Below the pieces are notes generated by a model. The model saw only the letters and a list, made by a program, of their open reading frames with translations, had not been told where the DNA came from and did no database searches. A program made the position numbers and the translations under genes. 64,000 nt of DNA from Rehmannia glutinosa (lineage: Eukaryota; Streptophyta; Magnoliopsida; Lamiales; Orobanchaceae): NCBI GenBank assembly GCA_016081115.2, contig JABTTQ020002847.1:124001-188000 (forward strand). Reading direction: 5' to 3'. Numbering within the stretch: the first letter of the stretch is position 1; each line of letters opens with the position of its first letter. Below are positions 57,201 to 64,000 of this stretch, piece after piece.

Positions 57201-57670
57201 GCTATTAAAATGCAGATTGGGCAAGGTGTGTTGATACAAGAAGAAGTGTAAGTGGTTTTGCTATATACCTAGGTGATTCCCTCATATCTTGGAAGGCTAA
57301 GAAACAAGCTACAGTCAGCAGAAGCTCAGCTGAAGCTGAGTACAGAGCAGTTGCATTCATCACTTGTGAGATACAATGGATCACATATCTCCTACATGAT
57401 CTCCAGTTCCCTCCTACAAAGCCAACACTAGTATATACAGATAGTAAATCTGCATATTGCATATCTCAAAATGCATGTCATCATGAGAGGACTAAGCACA
57501 TACAAATTGATTGTCACTTTATAAGGGAAAAGATTCAAGATGGTCTCATCAAATTAATACACATTCCTTCCTCACACATGTAGCAGACATAATGACCAAA
57601 CCTCTTCCTCCTAATCTATTTCATTATTTCACGGACAAGTTGGGCATGATAGACATTCATGCACCACTTG
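54209..57670 (+). pseudogene. COP-E pol (protease, integrase, RT, RNase H), several lesions
   Basis: Protease: SWILDTGATIDHM near 54448-54490. Pre-integrase: LWHSRLGHISTKRL near 54828 and CEVCHLAKQKRLSF. Integrase: IHCDIWGPFSVVS near 54990, LVDDYTRCTWVY, FRSDNGAS near 55190 and ENVVVERKHQHLL near 55280; a globular C-terminal part HLKVFGCLAYASTLTRDRHK (55474-55535) follows. RT (56150-56621): KWVYKIKYKSNGSIERYKAR, HQLDVNNAFLHGDLYEEVYM and GLKQASRQWF, then a stop; the YVDDIVLAG box at 56719 lies in the next frame. The RT end and RNase H run from 56816 with one stop at 57206: SSAEAEYRAVAFIT, YTDSKSAYCISQ and HHERTKHIQIDCHFIREKI. At least six stops or frameshifts. Confidence 0.9.
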
Positions 57671-57678
57671 CGGAGGAG

Positions 57679-57931
57679 TGTCAAGGATCAGCGTCAAATA
57701 CACAAATTGACAAGCCTCAAGATTGTTCTATTGGTAGTTAAGTTAGTTATAAATGATAAGTTAGTTTACATTCGGTTATGTATATTGTTATAGATGGATA
57801 TCTTTGTATAAATAGATAGAGTATGTACATTGTAATTCATTCATTCAGATTCTAATAGAATTTTCTGATTTCTTTTCTACTCTTCTATCATCAAGATTGC
57901 TTCTTCTTTTATCAAGAATTCATCTTCAATA
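57679..57931 (+). repeat. COP-E 3' LTR
   Basis: 253 bp, nearly identical to the 5' LTR (differences near TACATTCGG, CATTCAGATT and TTTTCTGATTTC). Preceded by the purine stretch GCGGAGGAG at 57670-57678. Followed by the ACTGC duplication. Confidence 0.93.
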
Positions 57932-57936
57932 ACTGC

Positions 57937-60008
57937 TGCGAGGATTATTTATTAATTGTTTTTTAATAAATTGAAAGAATTAATAAAAACCTATAGAATT
58001 TATATTGAGCTGATTCAAGATGCTATTGAAAGCTAAGAGATAGGGCTACAACTTTTATGAGACATGAGAAACTAATTCGAAAGTTGTGATGGTGCGGATC
58101 CTTTATAATGTTCGCCATTTTTTCCATTATATGGTCCTGTCATATTAATGCTTTCTCAAATTCTATATTTTGGGGATGAGCCGCAACATCATAAAGGGGG
58201 CGTTGTAGCACCACCCACCAAAATTGGGCAGCAAACTTTTAACATTGGCACAAAGAAGACTTGTTGCCCAAAGATCGTGAGATGTCTTGCAAGGAAACTC
58301 GTCTGACGGGTTTTTGATGAAAATATAAGTATATTAACATAACTTGGGGTCGTGGAAAAGTGGATTCAGACTTATTTTAGAGCACAATGCATGGCAAGAA
58401 ACGCGGAGTAAGGATTCAGGATGATGATTGAATATAACTCTCATCTGGACAGTGAGAGGATTTTTTTCTATGCCTAAAATTTTGGTGCATGGATTCTACT
58501 GATTCACGATAATGGAATTCATGCGCAAAAGTTGAAATTAAGCAACGGGGAGTGATGACAACCTCAACCTGGAATATATCACACTTAACTAGATGGCTAA
58601 TGCAATTACAACATTGTTTTAAATGAGTGATAAAAATACAACTAGAGTTCAGAAAAATAGGATTTCATCACCACGCGGAGTCAAATAAACGCGTACATTA
58701 AAATGTCAGCAGAAATAATCGTATTTGCAATAATGTCATTGTGAAGCGCACACAAATCTTTAACACGACTAGTCTAACGTTGTACACTTAATTGATTTAG
58801 TACAGAAATTGGTGAGCTTTCTACTTTACAATGTTACAGTATGCAATTAATTGGCGTAGTCACCTAACAAGAATAGATTACCCACTCAATTAATGGTCCA
58901 TTCTCTCTGGCATAGAATATGGCTAATTTCATAAACTTCTTTAAAGAAAAGGAATCTTCCCCTCCAACACCACATAATTAAGAATTCAAGAAGAAGGAAA
59001 ATAAAATAAAAATAAATGAATAATGGGCATTTTCTAAGGTGCTAAAGATCCAACATCTCAAGACAGAGGAAACCTAAATGCTATAAAAAGAAAACGGGAA
59101 AGTAATAATTAGAGAGAAAACATAGTATTTGTTGACGTGCGTTTTGGTCAACAAGCAAAATATGGGGAAATATAATACGTGGAAATGGAAATCTATTATA
59201 ATACAGGGCTAATTCTGCCTTTTTACATAAAGCGCCAAGTAGAAAGTGTCTGGTCGGTTTTTCTTTTACAGATGTACTTTTACAAACGTTTTTCTTCTAT
59301 TTCTCTCTTGTCTTTTTCCTCATAAATGAGGCCGATTTATACCCATTTTATTAGTGGGTTTTTAATAATCACTATTACACATAATAATAGGGACATGTGT
59401 CCTTCCCTAAGCATGCATGTTGGCCAAGTATTTGCCACTTGTTGACTCATCTTATTATTATGCTCACAAGTGGCAGCTTCCTGTGCTAATGGGGTACTTA
59501 GCTTAATTGGATGGCTATCCTTTAAATTTTCCACCAAAGTCGAGCTCGGACCGAGCCGAGCCCAACTCGTGTCACGTCATCAGGTCAGCTACTGACGTCA
59601 CCAGCTCGGTCCCATATGTACATGTATTGAATGGCCACGTGGGCTGATTCGCTTCAAGCTCAGCTCGGGTGTCATCAGTGGCCTCCAAGTTTAATTCCGA
59701 GGAGAGAATTTTTGGAGTCGGATTTAAACTTTAATGCCAATCATGATCTTTAATGGGGAAGAAGAAACCTCAAAAGTCACTCATTTTTGACATTGTCGTG
59801 TGGCAATTAAGGCCTGAAATGGCGCATTAATTGGGATGTCATGATGATGGACACGTGGCGCCTTTTGGTTGGACCAACTCTGTACAAGAACCAAAGAGGT
59901 GGGACAACTTTGGCAGCGGAAGACGGGGATGTTACGTTTCTGACAGTTTTTGAAATTGAAAAGACACGACTTTTGAGTTGGTGTCCCATTTTTCGAGGGA
60001 ACTTAACC
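57937..60008. other. Intergenic DNA between COP-E and the gypsy antisense gene
   Basis: No supported gene in 57937-59330. From about 59540 GC content rises and the sequence holds ACGT-core motifs (CACGTCATCAGG, TACTGACGTCACCAGC), often found in plant promoters. The left LTR of GYP-F may lie here but its ends were not recognised. Confidence 0.45.
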
Positions 60009-60016
60009 TATAAATA
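60009..60016 (+). promoter_or_regulatory. TATA box of the gypsy antisense ORF
   Basis: CCTATAAATACCCC lies 158 bp before ATG 60174. It is followed by a pyrimidine-rich leader (TTTCACTTTCCACTTTACAC) and preceded by the TGACGTCA motif near 59591. The layout is that of a standard plant core promoter. Activity is inferred. Confidence 0.6.
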
Positions 60017-60173
60017 CCCCTTTCACTTTCCACTTTACACTTTTGCATTCACAATCTTCCGAGCAACATCTCTTGAGAGCGAGCAGAAATTTCGTGTTGG
60101 TCCTTAGAGTTCAGAGCTTTCAGAATCGTTTAGGTATTTTCCAAAACCCTTCTTCTTTTCTTTGTTTCAAACA

Positions 60174-62514
60174 ATGTCTTTTTCCAAAGATAGCCTCAAC
60201 CGCAACTATAACGTTGAGGTTGAAATCGAAGATCCACCTTCTGATCCCTCTGTTTCTTCTTCTCCAGTTAGAAGAACTTCACTACGCAGCCCCCGTTTCG
60301 TCGAGCTTTCAAGTTCGAACCATAAGCCCCCATTCGAGACTCCACTTGAGCAGACGCATACCATATTTGAACTCGTTCTGGTTACCATCTATCGAGAGGG
60401 TATTTTTTACGAGCCTGGGTTAGTTTGAGAAGAGTCCGGTGAAGAGGCTTCGCACTCCAATCCCCTAGACAATCAGCAAGAGGAAGAAAAAGAGATGAAT
60501 CAGCGCGAGCATGAGCAGGAGCAGGAGGGAGGTGAGGCCTCCGAAGGTATGGGGGCTGCAAGGCCCGTAGGACAAGCGGGCCATAGGCACGGGGATGGCA
60601 GGCGCGGAGGAGGACCCCGTCTATGTGTGGAGGCCGGGTGGGGACCCTCCGACCAAAATGATACGCCAAACATGTTGATGATTCGAGATATGGACGCCCT
60701 CCCCCAGACGTATAGGATCCCGGCCAACGTCACTTTTTGGTTGCCGAATGGCGCAGAGTGTCCCGAGCACCCGCCGGAGGGGTATTTGGCTGTCTATGTT
60801 CACAACTTTCTGTTCGAGCTGCGATTTCCCCTACCGTTGGTGATCCCGCTGTCCCAGGTGCACCCTTTATCCTGGGGTCGGATTATCGGGTTGCTGGTGT
60901 TGTTCCAGCGAGAATGATATCTCTGCCCTCGATTCTCTGAGATGAACGAGCTGTTCGTATGGAAGGCGAATCCATCGACGTCGTGCCGGGGGCAGCCATC
61001 AGGGTTGTACTATGTGCATACCAGGACCGGATACCCAGACGGGTTGGTTGAAGGCCTTCCACAATCCTTCAAGGAATGGAAGGATAAATGGTTTTGGGTG
61101 AGCGGCGAGTGGTAGACTCGCGTTGGGGCGGAGGGATTAATCCTCCATCCTCCTTCGGATTTTACATACAATTTTCGTAAGTGTATCCCTTTTGTCCTCC
61201 TTTTTCTTTATTTTCACATTTTCTTTCCTTTTCATTTCTTTTCACTAACTCTTCTTTGTTCATTTTTCATACGGAACTGACCCTCTGATAGCCGTCTTTT
61301 GAACTTTTCTTTCTTCCTCAATTCTTTTTTTGTCTTTTACTTAATCAATCTTATTGCAGGGTGCAGGGTAGATGTCTTCGCCCACCTTCAGCGTGTGAGA
61401 GATACGGCCACCCGCAGGACCAAAGCGACTGTGGGCCAGACCGCTGATACTGAGGTGGCCTAGAGAGAGAAAATTTGGGCCGGTAAACGTCCCGCAAACG
61501 GAGTCCCGGAAATGAAGGAGCCCCCACTTCGGAGAAGACAAGGGGGCATAGTAATTGAGGAGCCCGGTCAGACAGAAAGGACCGGGCCAACCCTGCCGGT
61601 GCCTCTTGTGTAGATTCCAACAGGTGGGGTCCCGAGGACCTTCTCGGACGACCTCAGTCGGGAGGGTCATTTTATCCCCACGAGTCAAGAGAAGGAGGAG
61701 GGGTGTGAAAGGATGGCCAGGTCGCGACACCGGTGGTTCGTGGAGTTTTCCAAATGTTCCACGCCCACTGATGAGAAAGTGAAGAATTTGCTTGAAGCTG
61801 GGCGAGCTGCCAAGGACGTGCCGGCGCGGGCCTGGACTACAGGTGTTGAGCAGTTCTGCTTAGAGACCAGTTGGAAGGAGAAGGCCCAGTATGTCATGGG
61901 GTTATCCGGTCGCATCACCGAGATCCTTTGGCATATGATAGGTGGGATATAGGACCGGTAGAGGCGTCATCAGGACCTACAGGACGCTCACGGTACCCTC
62001 CAGGGGGTCAAGGAGTCCCTCAAAACCCAGGAGGAGGAGGCCGCAACTAGGGCTAACGCCGAAAGGGAGGCTGTTGTGAAAGCCGAGGTCGAGTGGGACT
62101 AGGATCGTAAGGCCGAAGAAGAGCTCCGGGCTAAGGTCGTAGAGTTGGAGAAAGCGATTCTTTGCCCCGCCACGCCGGGAATTGGAGGCGCGAAGACGAA
62201 GTCCGCCGGGAGCGAGAGGAAGCTTCCCAGTAGGTTGAAGAGGCCCGGGTGGAGGCCATCCGGGCTTACAAAGACTCGGAGGAGTATGCCTTTATGCTGA
62301 CCTGTGGACAAGCGACCAGCATCGGGGAGATCCTCTAGGACCTCAAGGCTGGACCGTGGTTGAGCTTAAGGCTAAGCTTGCCCAGTTGGACGATGATCTA
62401 GACACCATCCGTCCTCGCTTTTTGGAGACCACCGGCGGCCAGGATGCCCCTCCTCCAGAAGAAGAAGTGGCTTCTAGTGAGCCTATCGAGATCCCTTCTC
62501 CTACCGGGGCTTGA
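60174..62514 (+). pseudogene. Antisense ORF of a Tat-like gypsy element (Transposase_28 type), two exons
   Basis: ATG 60174 (MSFSKDSLNRNYNVEVEIED). Acidic/Ser-rich N-terminus, then a Gln/Glu/Gly-rich stretch. The core follows: YRIPANVTFWLPNGAECPEH, PPEGYLAVYVHNFLFELRFP and LPLVIPL, then GLYYVHTRTG and SFKEWKDKWFWVSGEW. This is the pattern of the 'putative gypsy type transposon' family. Exon 1 ends at 61176; a GTAAGT...TTGCAG intron (61177-61359, 183 bp) joins in phase to exon 2. Its WTTGVEQFCLETSWKEKAQY and coiled-coil KAEEELRAKVVELEKAI are typical of the C-terminus. The end TGA 62514 follows a Glu/Pro tail after a late frameshift. Up to 62100 there is no indel: only TGA 60426 and 60915 and TAG 61113, 61461, 61611, 61950, 61959 and 62100. 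Such ORFs are known between pol and the 3' LTR of Tat elements; their function is unknown. Confidence 0.78.
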
Positions 62515-63084
62515 ACCTTTTTTTTTGAAGTTTTTTGTTTTTGTCTTTCGTATTTTCCTTTTGTATAGGCTAGGCTGCCTTCAGCCTTTCGATTTAATGG
62601 GCTCCAGCCCCCCACTGTACATATTTTATTAGTGAATGAAGTTCATTTTGGTCATCTGTGCGTGTATCTGCATTTTTAAATTTTTGCTAAGTATTGTGCT
62701 CGCCTTTCCTTTTTGTTATATAATTTATGCTCTGTCTGCCTCTTTTTATTTTTCTTGTATGGGGCTCGGCCCTTCAATGCATTAAAAACATGAGCAACGA
62801 GTTATAACTGCCTAGATTTATTTTGCCAAGTTTTATGCTTGGAGCTTAGGCCGAGTCTTTATTTTGGGTAGGCTTGCCTCTTGGGCAAGCTCCCTTTTTA
62901 CTTAAACGTGCACGGGACTTACCCGAGATGAGCAGTCGACGCTCTGGTTTTAGCCGAGGTGATCAAAGTGGCGCTCGGATCTTGGTTGAGGTGAATAAAG
63001 AATTGCCCTATTTAAGAGAGCTCACAGAGTATCAGAAGAAAGGATAAGTCTTTAGAACTGCATCCGAGCTTTGAATCTCAAACT
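62515..63084. other. Convergent 3' regions of the gypsy antisense ORF and pol
   Basis: No coding. T-rich sequence after TGA 62514, with ATTTTATTAGTGAATGAAG near 62625 as a possible 3' end signal for the plus-strand transcript. A GC-rich inverted word pair (GGCTTGCCTCTTGGGCAAGC near 62871-62890) could form a hairpin. Confidence 0.45.
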
Positions 63085-64000
63085 TTATTGATAATACCTC
63101 TTAAGATATGATACATTCCACAGATGTTCAAACTTTTCCCTACTCAAGTACTGAAGCTCGTACGCCCCATTTGACATGACCTTACTGACCCGGAATGGAC
63201 CTTCCCAGGTCGGTTTTAATGGGCTGGGTTTGACCCCAGTTACCCTTTTTAGAACGAGGTCCCCGACCTGAAACTTTTTCTCCCTCACTTTTGAGTTGTA
63301 GTACCTTTCACTCATTTGTTTATACACAACGTTTTTCATATCGGCACTGTACCTCTTCTCTTCCAATAGGTCCAACTCAGCTCAGAGCGCGGTTTCATTA
63401 TTTTCTTCGGTAAAATTTGCAACTGTAAAGGTAGGGGCTCCAATTTCAACAGGGATGACAGCCTCGGTCCTATAGGCCAAAGAAAAGGCGTCTCCCTGTG
63501 GCTGCTGCAGTGCGTTGTTCTATACGACCATAATACGCCGGGCAACTCCTCTGGACAATTTCTTTTGGATTCCTCAAGCCTTGCCTTCAAGGTATACTTG
63601 AGTATCTTGTTCACCGCTTCGAGCTGCCCGTTGGACTGTGGGTGATACGGGGTTGAAAAATGATTCTTAATGTGAAAGCCTTCGCAAAAATTTCGAAACC
63701 TCCAATTATCAAATGTTTTTCCATTATCTTTAGCAATTGAGTATGGTATCCCAAACCTACAGATGATAGTCTTCCACACAAAATTAACAACCCTTTCTTC
63801 ATCTATCTTTGCTAGGGGTTCCGCCTCGGCCCATTTCGTAAAATAATCAACTACCACAATGGCATATCTCACGCCCCTTTTGCCAGTGGGGAGTGGTCCA
63901 ATGAGGTCCATTCCCCATTTGGAAAACGGCCACGGACTAAATACGGAGGTAAGTTGTTCAGGGTGGTACCTAACCTATGGTGCAAATCTCTGACATCTTT
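63085..64000 (-). pseudogene. GYP-F integrase, C-terminal part of pol
   Basis: On the minus strand from the window edge: the end of the zinc-binding region (CQRFAP-stop-VRYHP), then PWPFSKWGMDLIGPLPTGKR (first catalytic Asp), VVVDYFTKWAEAEPLAKI, AKDNGKTFDN (second Asp) and HPQSNGQLEAVNKILK (catalytic Glu). The frame slips near 63400. The C-terminal chromatin/DNA-binding part (63375-63085) has KKFQVGDLVLKRVTGVKPS, the GPY/F-like LKPTWEGPFRVSKVMSNGAY and ends WNVSYLKRYYQ. It integrates the retrotransposon cDNA. The RT and RNase H are outside the window. One stop in the zinc region and one frameshift make this copy defective. Confidence 0.9.

Larger units (their letters stand above)
52963..57931 (+). 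mobile_element. COP-E: complete, young Ty1/copia retrotransposon (4969 bp)
   Basis: Both LTRs (254 and 253 bp), the primer site abutting the 5' LTR, gag, pol and a polypurine stretch before the 3' LTR are present in order. The 5-bp target duplication ACTGC stands at 52958-52962 and 57932-57936. The LTRs differ by only a handful of changes, so insertion is recent. The coding region already has several stops and frameshifts, so this copy is not autonomous. It is unrelated to the SIR family in LTR and gag sequence (short LTR, different Gag type). It lies 268 bp downstream of the sulfotransferase stop codon in the same orientation. Confidence 0.95.
60174..64000 (-). mobile_element. GYP-F: 3' part of a Tat-like Ty3/gypsy retrotransposon
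   Basis: The minus-strand integrase runs off the right edge of the window and ends at 63085. Downstream of it (to the left) comes the convergent antisense ORF at 62514-60174. Integrase last in pol is the Ty3/gypsy order. An antisense Transposase_28-type ORF between pol and the 3' LTR is a feature described for the Tat lineage. The 3' LTR and left boundary were not found; they should lie near 58000-60000. Confidence 0.7.

Noticed and set aside
60174..62514. Host gene instead of a transposon ORF
   Set aside because: The core pattern (PPEGYLAVYVHNFLFELRFP) and its convergent position beside gypsy integrase fit the known antisense ORF of Tat-type elements.

Overview
This is a repeat-dominated stretch of a plant nuclear genome. 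The evidence is tRNA-Met(i)-type primer sites (TGGTATCAGAG), Ty1/copia and Ty3/gypsy polyproteins of plant type, a CACTA transposon, a plant cytosolic sulfotransferase and GT-AG introns. The organism is probably a eudicot. The accessory ORF of the large copia family resembles, from memory, proteins abundant in Lamiales gene sets; that placement is inference only.

Layout. (1) 1-24403 is a nest of one large Sirevirus-like Ty1/copia family. SIR-A (1-12062, +) has lost its left end at the window edge. It ends exactly where the second half of pol of SIR-B begins (12063-21067, +). SIR-B ends exactly where a truncated gag of the opposite-strand SIR-C begins (21068-24403, -). The simplest reading is SIR-A inserted in SIR-B, and SIR-B inserted in SIR-C. 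(2) 24404-30037 holds a MITE, small hairpins and a broken multi-exon gene of the plant Ulp1/MULE-associated type. Its introns carry AAGTATCAC-type minisatellites. (3) 30038-47179 is SIR-D (-), about 14.3 kb without its nested CACTA element. It has gag, pol and a long third ORF, a truncated 3' LTR, a 574-bp foreign block in pol and a 2.8-kb non-autonomous CACTA element in the 5' LTR. (4) 47180-51708 is AT-rich intergenic DNA with transposon-end fragments. (5) 51709-52695 is the only intact host gene, a one-exon cytosolic sulfotransferase of 328 aa. (6) 52963-57931 is COP-E, a complete and recent 5-kb copia element with a 5-bp target-site duplication (ACTGC). (7) About 60000-64000 is the 3' part of a Tat-like Ty3/gypsy element (GYP-F, -). 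A two-exon antisense ORF of the 'putative gypsy type transposon' family converges on its integrase.

The most interesting system is the third ORF of the SIR family. A 4.5-4.9 kb reading region follows pol in three copies. It has its own upstream spacer with TATA-like boxes, a conserved N-terminal domain like the 'putative plant transposon protein' family, a basic NLS-like patch and a charged coiled-coil tail. It has no sign of being an envelope protein.

A second theme is two different modes of decay. SIR-C gag and the gypsy antisense ORF keep one frame for 1.6-1.9 kb and are broken only by stop codons that single transitions explain, mostly CAG to TAG. SIR-A and SIR-B carry many small indels that cluster at CAG/CTG triplets, which may be a sequencing artefact at methylated CHG sites.
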